The notes beneath the pieces were generated by a model, which ran no database searches, was not told the DNA's origin, and worked only from the letters and a program-made list of their open reading frames with translations. The translations under genes were made by a program, and so were the position numbers. A stretch of DNA of 64,000 nt from Paroedura picta (lineage: Eukaryota > Chordata > Lepidosauria > Squamata > Gekkonidae): positions 11,741,328-11,805,327 of the forward strand of contig NC_135386.1 of assembly GCF_049243985.1 (NCBI RefSeq), given 5' to 3'. Numbering within the stretch: the first letter of the stretch is position 1; every line of letters begins with the position of its first letter. Positions 11,000 to 29,692 of this stretch are shown piece by piece.

Positions 11000-11795
11000 A
11001 TGGAGTTTTCTTATTGAACTCATCTAATCCAACCCATAATGGCAGAAAGTGAAGAGGAACTAAAGAGCCTGTTGATGCGGGTGAAGGAGGAGAGTGCAAA
11101 AGTTGGCTTGAAACTCAACATCAAGAAAACAAAGATCATGGCATCCGGCCCGCTCAATTCCTGGCAAATAGATGGGGAAGAAATGGAGATAGTGACAGAT
11201 TTTATTTTCCTGGGCTCCAAGATCACTGCAGATGGGGACTGCAGCAAAGAAATTAAAAGACGCTTGCTCCTGGGGAGGAAAGCTATGGCAAATCTAGACA
11301 GCATCCTAAAAAGCAGAGACATCACCCTGCCAACAAAAGTGCGTTTAGTCAAGGCTATGGTCTTCCCAGTTGCAATGTATGGCTGCGAGAGTTGGACCAT
11401 AAGGAAGGCCGAGCGTCAAAGAATTGAGGCTTTTGAACTCTGGTGCTGGAGAAGACTCTTGCGAGTCCCTTGGACTGCAAGGCGAACAAACCGGTCAGTC
11501 CTAGAGGAGATCAACCCTGACTGCTCTTTAGAAGGCCAGATCCTGAAGATGAAACTCAAATACTTTGGCCACCTCATGAAAAGGAAGGACTCCCTGGAGA
11601 AGAGCCTAATGCTGGGAGCGATCGAGGGCAAAAGAAGAAGGGGACGACAGAGAATGAGGTGGCTGGATGGAGTCACTGAAGCAGTAGGTGCAAACTTAAA
11701 TGGACTCCGGGGAATGGTAGAGGACAGGAAGGCCTGGAGGATCATTGTCCATGGGGTCGCGATGGGTCGGACACGACTTCGCACATAACAACAAA
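11000..11795 (+). mobile_element. BovB (RTE-clade) LINE, reverse transcriptase C-terminal part and 3' end
   Basis: One uninterrupted frame of 249 codons (11039-11788) encodes the RTE/BovB C-terminal region: GLKLNIKKTKIMASGPLNSW, FLGSKITADGDCSKEIKRRL, YGCESWTIRKAE, RRLLRVPWTARRTN and the end GVAMGRTRLRT. It is 5' truncated and ends in an AACAACAAAA-type tail. The YADD catalytic core lies upstream and is absent. The open frame suggests a fairly young insertion. Confidence 0.85.
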
Positions 11796-11960
11796 AGTCC
11801 AACCCACTGCACAATGCAGGAACTCACAACTACCTGCCCACCCACAGTGACCCCAATTTTGTGTCCAAGAGATCCCCCACACACCAAAAATCCCCAGAAT
11901 CCAGCCTGGAAATTCACCTGCCATCTCACAGTGGCAATTAGCAATTCCTTGTGCATTCTG
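11796..11960 (-). mobile_element. CR1-type 3' end fragment, minus strand
   Basis: AGTCCAACCCACTGCACAAT and GCAGGAACTCACAACTACCT match the reversed CR1-like 3' end also seen at 33889-33975. It abuts the BovB tail. Confidence 0.5.
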
Positions 11961-11984
11961 CTCTTATATCAAAACATTGGAGAG

Positions 11985-12760
11985 TAGCAAAAGTTATACA
12001 AATTTTTTAAAAGGCAGCCAGGGAAACCCAGAAAATTACAAGCTAGTCAGCTTCACATCTGTCCCAGGCAAATTAGTAAAAGCTGTGATCAAGGATAAAA
12101 TTATTAGGCACTTAGAGGGACAAAGCCTGTTGAAGGAAAATCAGCATGGCTTCTGCAAAGGGAAGAAGAAGAAGAAGAAGAGTTGGTTCTTATATGCCAC
12201 TTTTCTCTACCTGAAGGAGTCTCAAAGTGGCTTACAGTCGCCTTCCCTTTCCTCTCCCCACAACAGACACCCTGTGAGGTGGGTGAGGCTGAGAGAGCCC
12301 TGATATCACTGCTCGGTCAGAACAGTTTTATCAGTGCTGTGGCGAGCCCAAGGTCACCCAGCTGGCTGCATGTGGGAGAGTGCAGAATTGAACCCGGTAT
12401 GCCAGATTAGAAGTCCACACTCCTAACCACGGCACCAAACTGGATCTCCTGCCTCACCAGCCTTTTAGAGTTTGAGCAAGTGAATGAACATGTAGGCAAC
12501 ATGACCTAGTGAAATTGCATACTTTTGACAAGGTACCTCTTGAGTAAATTTAGCAATCATGGGATAGCAGTTGGTTAAGTGACAGGAAGCAAAGATAGGA
12601 ATCAGTGGACAGTTTTCGCTTTGGAGGAAAGTAAGGAGTGGGGTCCCACAAGGACCTGTATTAGGACCGGTACTATTTACTTTATTCATAAATGATCCAG
12701 ACCTAGGGTGAGTAGTGTAGTGGCCAAGTTTGCAGATGATGCCTTCACATATCCACTGGC
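11985..12760 (+). mobile_element. CR1-type LINE fragment interrupted by a SINE
   Basis: The left part encodes ENYKLVSFTSVPGKLVKAVI and HLEGQSLLKENQHGFCKG (reverse transcriptase palm entry). The sequence resumes after the SINE at about 12450 and runs to AKFADDA near 12725. Frameshifted and inactive. The SINE at 12165-12446 is inserted in the reverse transcriptase region. Confidence 0.65.
12165..12446 (-). mobile_element. tRNA-derived SINE nested in CR1
   Basis: A (GAA)n tail at 12164-12183, then the reversed body and head ending AACCACGGCACCAAACTGG. Same family as 1913-2181. Confidence 0.8.
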
Positions 12761-12959
12761 TTCATGGGCCCCCTCTAGGATGTTAAATATCAGTGGGAGG
12801 GGGACACACCATAGATCTTCCAACCCCGGCCTCGACCACATGCCTGGTGGAAGAGTTCAGTCTTGTAGGCTCTATGGAACTATAATATCTTCTAATTTTA
12901 TAAGTTGCACAGAATAAATATTTATATAATTTTATTATTCATATAGTATAGACAACCAG

Positions 12960-13115
12960 CCTTTGGGGTCCTAACCATTCTTCAGTTAGGCATTTTGTTG
13001 TTGTCCTTTTAAGTTTTTCTCCCCTTTGTTGTTTTCTAGCTGCTGTACGGGACAGGATGCTGGGCTGATGAACCTTGATCTGACTAAGTAGTGCTCTTCT
13101 TATGTTCTTAAGACC
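12960..13115 (+). mobile_element. CR1-like 3' end fragment
   Basis: CTGGGCTGATGAACCTTGAT through TGCTCTTCTTATGTTCTTA is a typical 3' terminus of a CR1/L3-type element. Confidence 0.5.
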
Positions 13116-13139
13116 CAGTTCTGATACACTTTCATATTG

Positions 13140-13540
13140 AACCTGAAACAGGGCTCGGTCAGGGCATCTGCTGCCAACAGGAAACTTTCCCTGCCTTCCT
13201 CTCTCTGTCCTCTGTCAGAGATTCTCCGTCTTCACCCAACAGTGGGCCTATTGCCTCATTTACCTTACATTGGCTCCTCACACATCTGAAGAAGCTTTTC
13301 TTGTTATAGTGGGCTTCTCTGGCCAGTCTCAGCTCACTCCCAGCTTTGGCCTCTCTGATGGCTGACCTACAGTGCCCAATAACCTGCAAATGCAAAGTCT
13401 GTCCATCCCTCTATTTCTTGAACATTTCCTTTTTCTCCCTTAGCTCCTCCTGAAGCTCTCTGTTCTCTCAAATAGGCTTCTTGGACTCTCTATCATGTTT
13501 CTGTCTTGCTGGAGTAGTCATGGCTTGAGTGTGCAATAGC
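13140..13540 (-). mobile_element. CR1 LINE fragment, minus strand
   Basis: The minus frame encodes [40 protein letters not shown] and LGEDGESLT, the region just before the CR1 reverse transcriptase. Confidence 0.65.
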
Positions 13541-13616
13541 TTTCATTCATTCATTCATTCATTCATTCATTCATTCATTCATTCATTCATTCATTCATTC
13601 ATTCATTCATTCATTT
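13541..13616. repeat. (ATTC)n microsatellite
   Basis: About 18 tetranucleotide units, the same motif as at 8954-9036. A short L2-like tail fragment follows to about 13690. Confidence 0.95.
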
Positions 13617-13689
13617 TCTTAGAAGATTTTTATACTGCCCCCCATTACGGCCCAGGGAGGTTTAAGGAGAGCCCACCCATCACTTGCTC

Positions 13690-15720
13690 CTTTCTCTTAG
13701 AATCATAGAGCTGGAAGGACTTTGAGGGTCATCTAGTCCAATCCCCTGCACAAGTGAGGTCTAACCAGAGCAGAGTAAAGCGGAACCACCACCTTGCATG
13801 ATCTGGACACTCTACTTCTTTTGATACAGCCCAAAATCCCATTTGCCCTTTTAGCCACCAAGTCACACTGTTGAATCATGCTCAGTACTTGGTCTACTAA
13901 GACCCTAGATCCTTTTTGCACTTAGTACTGCCAAGACAAGTCTCCCCCATCCTATAATGGGGGGGGGGACATTTGCCTGCCTCCAATCTTCTGGCACTTC
14001 ACCTGTTCTCCAAGAACTGTCAAAAATAATGGACAGAAGCTTAGCAATTACATCTGTAAGTACTTTCAGTACCCTTGGATGCAATTTATCTGGCCCAGAA
14101 GATTTGGTTTCATTTAAAGAAACTAGGTATTTATTGACTACCCCTACAGTGATCCTAGGCTGCAACTCCCCTCCCTCAACACGTGGAATGATTTTGCCAT
14201 GTTGAGTAAGATTCCCCTTGCAAGAGAAGACGGAGGAGAAGTAGGAATTGAGCAGTTCAGCCTTCTCGTAATCACCTGTAATAATTTCAATTCTTGTCCC
14301 TGCAATGGTCCTACCATGTCCCTATTCTTTTTCTTACTTTGAATATAACTAAAGAATCCTTTTTTTGTTGTTTTTAACATTTCTTGCTAACCTAAGCTCA
14401 TATTGAGCTTTAGCTTTTCTAACACTCTCCCTACAACAAAAATAGAGTCCAATAGACCAACAAAGATCGATTCAAGCCGTGAGCTTTCAAGTGCATGCGC
14501 TCTTCCTCAGAACAACCATCATAGCTGTGGAGATATAAGGGAAAAGCAAATTATGGCAAATTAGTAAACTGTGCCATAATATCCAAATTAAGCCATATGA
14601 TTCCATATCACTTTTGAAAAACTCCCAACCTTCTTGGACTTCCCTCTCCTTAAATTTTTCTGACCATAGGATTCTACCCAACTTTAAGTTTGTTAAAATT
14701 TGCTCTCTTGGTGTCCAACATGTACATGTGACTATGTATAGCTTTTCTCTTCCCCAACATCATAAAGTCCAAAATCACATGGTCACTACCACCAAGAACG
14801 CCCGCAACTTTAACCTCATCAGCCACTCCTTCCCTATTGGTGAGAAGTCTAAAACAACAGACTCCCTGGTTGCCCCTTCCACTTTCTGGGAAATGAAGTT
14901 TTCAGCAAGACATCAAGAATTTATTGGACTTTTCATTTTTTGCAGAGCTGGTTTTCCAGTCTGGGTAATTGAAATCTCCCATGACCACTCGGTCCCGTCC
15001 CTTTGAGAATTTGTAATCTGGTCTAGGAGCATCTCATCCAAATCCTCTGCCTGGCCTGGTGGTCTATAGCAGACCCCCACCATAATACCACGATTAAATC
15101 TTACTCCTTTTATTTTTACTCAAAGACAGCTTAACTCTCATGCTCAGACACATGTATTTCTTCACAAGTATTCTTCACATATAGTGCTTCTCCTCCCCTT
15201 ATTTGTATCCCTTTTAAATAAACTGTACCCCTCAATCCTATTGTTCCAGTTGTGATTGTTATCCCACCATGTTTCTGTAATGCCTATTAGATCATAGTCC
15301 CCTTCCTTTATTAGGACTTCTAGTCCTTCCTGCTTGTTTCCCAAACTCTGTGCATTAGTGTAGAGCAGGGGTAGTCAAACTGCGGCCCTCCAGATGTCCA
15401 TGGACTACAATTCCCAGGAGCCCCTGCCAGCATTCGCTGGCAGGGGCTCCTGGGAATTGTAGTCCATGGACATCTGGAGGGCCGCAGTTTGACTACCCCT
15501 GGTGTAGAGACACTGTAATCCATGTGAGTACCCCAGGGTTTTAGTTTTTGATCTTTCCTGGAAGTTAATCGTTCCCTGCATATGCGCAGTGTTCCCATCT
15601 ACAATTGTTGCCATCCAACTAGGCTTTGAACGTACATCTCGCTCCCCCAGTGGACTTAGTTGAAAGCCCTCCTCACCAGGTCTGCAAGACCTGTTTTCCA
15701 CTTCCTGCCACATGCTTGCA
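13690..15720 (-). mobile_element. CR1 LINE, minus strand, with internal deletion and MITE insertion
   Basis: Minus frames in order show an upstream region (to about 15720), endonuclease sequence (GDYDLIGITETWWDNNHNW near 15300), LKTTKKGFFSYIQSKKKN (14380), then SSGPDKLHPRVLKVLTDVIA and GEVPEDWRQANVP (14165-13960). The C-terminal ALVRPHLC and the 3' end follow directly, so most of the reverse transcriptase palm is missing. A hAT MITE at 15366-15501 splits the endonuclease. The upstream end is about 130 bases from the first HAPLN3 coding exon. Confidence 0.7.
15366..15501. mobile_element. hAT MITE, palindrome, inserted in CR1
   Basis: CAGGGGTAGTC to GACTACCCCTG with an exact 8-bp duplication GTGTAGAG at 15358-15365 and 15502-15509. 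Reading across the empty site restores the CR1 frame LYTNAQSLGNKQ, which confirms the insertion. Confidence 0.9.
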
Positions 15721-15861
15721 GATTAGTTTCCCCCTGGGGTTGAAAACAGCTCCTGGATCTGGAAAGGTCAAAGGCCTGCATACTTCCCAGTTTGATCTTG
15801 TTCCCCTCTTTTTGGCTGACAGCTGCTCTGTGCTTCCTCTTTCCAGAATCGCCTGCAAGTG

Positions 15862-23794
<7,933 letters not shown>

Positions 23795-24119
23795 AGGAAG
23801 AGCAGAATGGGGAAGAGGCACTTCTGTGAAGGGTGGACTTGAGCCTTTGGTGCCTTCTGGAGTTATTTAAAGGGCCAGTCTCTGGGGGGCATTTTGATGT
23901 TGTGCTTGTTTTTTTAAAAAAATTGTGTCTTTTTTGTTTGTTTGTTTGTTGTGCATTTTCGTAATGGGAGAGCATTGTAGCTGTCTTGGAGCTGATCCTG
24001 AGATTGACCAGCTCTGTTGACCATGGGATCCTGTGGTAGGGGAGAAACCTGAGCTTTGGTAGGCTGCTTTGTTTTCTTTTAAAAAAGAAATGTAGGTATG
24101 GCTAGTAGGTGAACAAGAA

Positions 24120-24330
24120 GAACTTGCCTCCCATTCACAACTGACTCATTGGCAACCTCCTCTGCTGGGAATCCCAGGCAAGAGACAAGCTGAGGTTGTT
24201 TGCCATTGCTTCCTTGGTGTGGCAACCCTGACCTTCTTTGGTGGTCTCCCATCCAGGGACTCACCATCAGCAGCCCTGCTTAGCTTCCAAGTTGGAAGGT
24301 TGATGGATATTCAGGCCACTTGTAATGGAT
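24120..24330 (-). mobile_element. 5S rRNA-derived SINE, minus strand
   Basis: On the minus strand it reads TTGGAAGCTAAGCAGGGCTG, then CTGGATGGGAGACCACC and GGTCAGGGTTGCCACACC. It lies in the HAPLN3 3' region. Confidence 0.7.
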
Positions 24331-24698
24331 GGGTCTTGGCAGATTTCTCCTTCAGGTCTTCTCAACCCAGGAGCTAACTATATGGCTGTGGAAGTGGGTT
24401 GAACACCTTGAAGGGACGGGATATACTGCAGCCGATGATTTGTGGTTGCAGCTGATTTGGTTGCAGGAATAAGTGTTGCTTGCCTCTTGGTTGTTTTTTG
24501 GTTGTTTCTTGAGAATCTCAGAGTGGAGACAGATGTAACATTTGAAGGCCGATGGAGGCTATTGGTCCACAATGTTGCTGCCCACAGAACTCCACGATCC
24601 AGGTCCTCGGACATGCTTCTTTCTGCTAGATTTCAACATGAACTGTGGAAAAGCTGATTCTCCTGGCTGTGTGGATTCTGCATGCCTATGGCCTAGGG

Positions 24699-24818
24699 CA
24701 GGGGTAGTCAACCTGTGGTCCTCCAGATGTTCATGGACTACAATTCCCAAATGCTGGCAGGGGCTCATGGGAATTGTAGTCCATGAACATCTGGAGGACC
24801 ATAGGTTGACTACCCCTG
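24699..24818. mobile_element. hAT MITE, palindrome
   Basis: CAGGGGTAGTC to GACTACCCCTG with an exact 8-bp duplication GCCTAGGG at 24691-24698 and 24819-24826. Confidence 0.92.
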
Positions 24819-25229
24819 GCCTAGGGCTTCTAGCATTACCAACTCACCTCTTCTCCCAATCCCTAGAGGAGATGTTTCCTTTTTGTCTGTGTGTAAAGTG
24901 AAGGATGAATGCGTGTATACCTCACTCTGAGCATGCCTCTCCTGTTTAGCTGAGCCTGCCCAGTGGGAAGATTTCAGGGAGTGGTTCCTTCACCGATTTG
25001 GCATTCAGTGTGCTGCTTGGAAGGTGTGTAATAGTGTGCCTTGTCTACACTCCCCATTGGATAATTGAACATTTTTCACATCTGTAGGTAAATCACAAGT
25101 AGGATTTTCATCTCATGGCAGTAGCAAAGGCAATGGGCTTGGGTCTTTCATTCCATGGTGCTCTTTCCTTTCACAGTGTGGAATGAAATTCCAGGATCTT
25201 GCCACATTGCTTTGTTGAAGTTATCAGCG

Positions 25230-25930
25230 GATCTCTTCTTGGTGTAGTATTTAGGAGCGGCAAGCCGGGTTCGATTCTACACTCCCCCACATGCAGCCAG
25301 CTGGGGGACCTTGGGCTCGTCACAGCACTGATAAAGGTGTACTGACCGAGCAGTGATATCAGTGCTCTCTCAGCCTCACCCACCTCACAGAGTGTCTGTT
25401 GTGGGGAGAGGAAAGGGAAGGCGACTGTAAGATACTTTGAGACTCCTTTGGATAGAGAAAAGCGGCATAGAAGAACCAACTCTTCTTCTTCAGTAATCTC
25501 AGGGCTCTGTCAGCCTCACCCACCTCACAGGAACTGTTTACGCACTGGGAAGGTCGCTGCCCCATGCAGGAGCACAAATTGGGGGAGGATGAGGTGCATC
25601 AGGCCAAAGGCTCCCCTGTATGGATGCACGAAGGGGTGGGGCCACCTGCCACGACTTAAACTCCAGCCTGCAGCCCAGCATGAAATCTCCAGTGCGTAAA
25701 CAGTTAGGGTGTCTGTTGTGGGGAGAAGAAAGAGAAGGCTGCTTTGAGACGCCTTTGGGTAGAGAAAAGCGGCATAGAAGAACCAACTCTTCTTCTTCAG
25801 GGTTCTCTCAGCCTCATTTCCCTCACAGGGTGCCTGTTTGGGGAGAGGAAAAGGAAGGCAATTATAAGCTGCTTTGAGACTCCTTTGTGTAGAGAAAAGT
25901 GGCATATAAGAACCAACTCTTCTTCTTCAT
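25230..25930 (+). mobile_element. stack of three tRNA SINE copies, two 5' truncated
   Basis: A nearly full SINE at 25230-25490 is followed without a gap by two 5'-truncated copies (about 25485-25797 and 25795-25929), each ending GAACCAACTCTTCTTCTTC. The middle copy is split by a small MITE at 25532-25705. Confidence 0.7.
25532..25705. mobile_element. 174-bp MITE with 3-bp target duplication
   Basis: Terminal inverted repeats AACTGTTTACGCACTGG at the left and its exact complement at the right. The flanking AGG occurs at 25529-25531 and 25706-25708. Removing the element plus one AGG restores the SINE sequence CACAGGGTGTCTG. Superfamily not certain. Confidence 0.75.
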
Positions 25931-26541
25931 GAGCAGGTTCTTGCTGTTCTGTGCTACTTCAGATGGCAGGTCAGGGACTGTACTTTTTAGTGTTGTCCTG
26001 CATTGAGAAGAAATGGGCTTCTCTTTTAAGAAATGCCAGCCAGGATTCTCAAATATATGCACAACACTGTGTCCTGCTCATGCTGTCTCTGTTGTACACA
26101 GAGTTAGCAGGCCTGTTTGGAAGCAGCCCTGTAAGTTGCTATTCTGCTACTCTTTGGTTTTCAAACTTGTATGTTAATGTGCTCCATTGTGAACTTTGAC
26201 ACCTGGATCTTAGTTTTTGCTGTCAAAGGGTGTGTGTATGTCCTTGGATGTCTTCAAAATAAATCTTGCAAACCATATTGGTCATCTCATTTTTAATCTG
26301 TTCCTCAAGTGAAGAACCTGTTGCAACAAATCCTTCAAATCTTTCATGGTGTTTGGAAGTGATTGGTGTTGGGAGTTCTCTTTTTTTTCTGGGAAGCTTT
26401 AGGACTGGAAAGAGTCCTGAAATAGTCCTCTGGGCAGCAAGAAGCAGAAGAGAAGAAGTGTTGAAATGCAAGAAATATCAAAGAGGTGATAGAACAGGAA
26501 GGAGGTGAGAGAACAGGAAGGAAAGGGCAAAGATTGACAGG

Positions 26542-26543
<2 letters not shown>

Positions 26544-26600
<57 letters not shown>
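26544..26600. repeat. (GA)n microsatellite
   Basis: About 28 dinucleotide units. Confidence 0.95.
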
Positions 26601-26604
<4 letters not shown>

Positions 26605-27599
26605 TTGAATGAACTGCATTCATAGGGGTGCCAAAGCAACCAACGGGTTTTGCTTACCTCCGCGCAACATAAGAAGAACTTCCATACTGAATGAAATGCT
26701 CTTCCTATATGCATGGAGGTGAAATTCCGCAAAGGCTGCTTGCATCAGTGGGAAATGCCGCCATTGCAAACGGTCCCAGGCTCATGGAAAGTTGAGGCAG
26801 GATTTCCAAGTGGTTCTCCTGCTAGGTAACAGAGCAAATTTCAACTTAAGTGTGTGTGACTGTGTGGGCAGGGTATTTCCAAAGTGGTGCTACCTGCAAA
26901 CCCAAAGGTGATGTCCCCCAGGCTTTTCTGAAGCACCTCCTGCTCCAGTGAGGTGGTAGAAAGCCAGGGCTGGTTCTTTGAGAAAGGAATAAGTGGGTAC
27001 CAGGGCACCCTTAGGTGCCATGCTGGGGATCACTGAGTTAAGATGATAGTACTTTGCTGCTGTTAGCAGGAATGGTACTAAAGACGTGTCAAGGTAGAGC
27101 TGCATCGAACCAGTGAAAAAGGGACTGTGGCTCAGTGAGAAAGTTGCTGGTTCATGCGCAGAATATCTCAGGTTCAGTCCCTGGCATCTTTCCTTAAAAG
27201 TTCCCTGGTGCTGGGAAAGATGCTTCTCTACCTCACATCAGTCACAGCAGACAATGTCGAGTTAGATGCGCCAGGGACTCAGGCTGCTTCACAAGCTGTG
27301 TGAGAGAGACTGGAGTTCAGTGATTAATTCCACAATTGGTGGTCCTACTAGCGAGTTGGATAGGCAGTACACGGCTGGGGACGGGGAAAGGGATCGCCTT
27401 CCTGCCCTATTTACACCCTGTCCCATTTTCCTTGTTTCCTCCTGTGACCCCCTCATACTGAGCAGCAGTGTGGATGTAGGTCATGCTTCCGTGGCAGAGC
27501 ACCAAAGATGCACAGATATGCACACTAATGCCGTTTCTTGTTTTGTGCACCAACTCACATGCTTTCTCTCTCACACACGGTGTGCAACCAGTACCCCAG
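26601..27599. other. intergenic gap between HAPLN3 and ACAN 3' ends
   Basis: Contains the second-family tRNA SINE at about 27120-27260 (TGTGGCTCAGTGAGAAAG, GGTTCAGTCCCTGG). The rest is unrecognised. A long open frame at 27266-27769 has no protein-like features. Confidence 0.4.
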
Positions 27600-28380
27600 C
27601 GTGGATAAAATACAACGTTTTATTTTACAAGGTTCACAACAGCAGCAGACATGGCTGTTTTTTTTTTGTTTTCAGTCTTGCATTTAATGCACAAGAGTTA
27701 CAAATTAAAAAAGGAAAGAAAGAAAAAGACTTCTGTGGCAGGTTTCTCTCTTCGCTTTTTTGCTTCTGACAGAGAAATCAGGCAAGCCCCCCCCTCCCCT
27801 GACAGTTTCCCTTGTCCCCCTTAGAACAGAACACGTGCAAAAAGCCAGGCTCCTACCAGCATCCCAGAGACGTTGGCAAGTCCATTTAAATTACTTTAAA
27901 ATGACTATCTTCCCCCTCTCTTTTTTGTTATAATTATCTAGTTTCAAAAAATATATATAAATAGGTGCAGGGGACACGGGGTGCTCTGCACAGGGTCCCC
28001 TTTGAGAGCATGCGCCGTCTCAGGATGGGAGCTCCTCCTCCACGTGTGCCGGGATGAGAAACAGCCAGGAGAGGGAAAGGCAGGTTTCAAACCCCCTCCC
28101 CCCCCCCACCACCAGTACACATTTCGCAGGGAAGTGGGGATAAAATGGCTGAAGAGGCAAGTCGCGTAAGTAAAATGAGGCCGAGGGGCAAACTGCAAGG
28201 GTCCCTGCGTTTCTCGCTGAAAGAAGAAAGCCTGACCTGTCCCCCAGTGTTGGGGGAGGAAAATAAGGAATAACATCAGGAGGATAATAAGGAATAACAA
28301 CCCTATGCTTTTGGGAGGTAGGATGTGAAAATGGCTGAAGAGGTAAAGTGAGGCTGACAGACAAAAGGTAAAGGACCTTG

Positions 28381-29692
28381 ACAGTTTGGTGGGGTGGTTA
28401 AGAGCACCAACTTCTAACTGGCAAGCCGAGTTTGATTCCCCGCTCCTCCATATGCAGCCATCTTGAGCCAGTCACAGCACTGATAGAGCTGGCACTGGCC
28501 CATCCCTTCCTGCCCACCCACTCACCATCTGCCTAAGTTCATAAAATCAGCATTTCTGTCAGGTGACTATTTAGCCTCTGCTTAAAAACTTTCAATTAAG
28601 GAGAACTCACCACCTCCTGAGGAAGCCTGTTCCACTGAGAAACCGCTCTGTCAGGAACTTCTTCCAGATGTTTAGCTAAAAATTTAATTTAAACCCATTT
28701 GTTCTGGTCTGCCCCTCTGGGGCAACCGATAACAACTGTGCTCCGTCTTCTCTATGACAGCCCTTCAAGTATTTGAAGATGGTGATCATATCACCTCTTA
28801 GTCATCTCTCCAGGTAAACAGACCAAGCTCCCTCAACCTTTCCTCATATGACTTGGTCTCCAAATCTCTCACCATCTTCATAGCTCTCTTCTGGACACGC
28901 TCCAGTTTCTCTACATCTTTATTTAGTTGTGGTGCCCAAAACTGAACACAGGACTCCAAGTGAGGTCTTACCAGAGTGGAGTAAAGCAGAAACATCACTT
29001 TGCATGATCTGGACACTAAACCTTTAATACAGGCCAAAATCCCTTTTGCCATTTTAGCCATTGAGTCACACTGGTGACTCACATTCAGTGTCTGGTCTAC
29101 TAAGGCCCCCAGATCCTTTTCACATGTACTACTTCCAAGACAAGTCTCACCCAAGACAAGTCTCACCCAGTGATACATATGATTTTCCCTACCTAAATGA
29201 AGAACTTTACATTTATTGCTATTGAAATTCATTTTAGTCCAGTTTTCTAGCCTGCCAAGATTATCCCATATTCTGATTCTGTCTTTTGGTGTGTTTGCTA
29301 CCCCTCCCAGTTTGCTGTCACCTGCAAATTTAAGAAGTACCCCCTCTATTCCTTCATCCAAATAATGTATAAATATGTTGAACAACACAGGGCCCAGGAC
29401 AGATCCCTGAGGCACTCCACTCATCACTCCTCTCCAAGAAGATGACGAACCATGTACAAACACCCTTTGGGTATGATCTGTCAACCAGTTCTCAATCCTC
29501 CTAACAGTAATATGATCCATACCACATTGTACCAACTTGTCAATAGGACATGTTGTGACTGGGCAGTAATATGAGGGCCCTCTCAGCCTCACCTTCCTCA
29601 CAGGGTGTCTGCTGTGGGGAGAGGAAAGGGAAATCTATTTTAAGCCACTTTGAGACTCCTCAAAGCAGCATATAAGAACCAACTCTTCTTCT
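28381..29692 (+). mobile_element. tRNA SINE split by a CR1 fragment
   Basis: The SINE head at 28381-28497 (GTTTGATTCCCCGCTCCTCC) ends near CACAGCACTGATAGAGCTG. The SINE body and tail resume at about 29548 (GACTGGGCAGTAATATGAGG) and end GAACCAACTCTTCTTCTTG at 29692. Between them is a minus-strand CR1. Confidence 0.65.
28540..29547 (-). mobile_element. CR1 LINE, 3' part with reverse transcriptase C-terminus
   Basis: The minus frame (to 28798) encodes [52 protein letters not shown] (catalytic motif changed from FADD) and [20 protein letters not shown]. The 3' UTR runs to about 28540. It is a different subfamily from the 41-43 kb CR1. Confidence 0.85.

Larger units (their letters stand above)
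23795..26285 (+). other. HAPLN3: probable HAPLN3 3' UTR or downstream region with SINE insertions
   Basis: After the stop, the first consensus AATAAA followed by T-rich or GT-rich sequence is at 26258-26263, which would give a 3' UTR of about 2.5 kb. The interval holds a 5S-derived SINE (24120-24330), a hAT MITE (24699-24818) and stacked tRNA SINEs (25230-25930). A nearer variant signal may be used. Only transcript data can settle the 3' end. Confidence 0.35.

Noticed and set aside
26344-26732. Frames with long Ser-Leu repeats
   Set aside because: Translation of the (GA)n microsatellite on the minus strand.
27266-27769. 167-codon open frame
   Set aside because: No domain, crosses unrelated sequence and ends in an A/T-rich tract near a likely ACAN poly(A) region. 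Best treated as chance.
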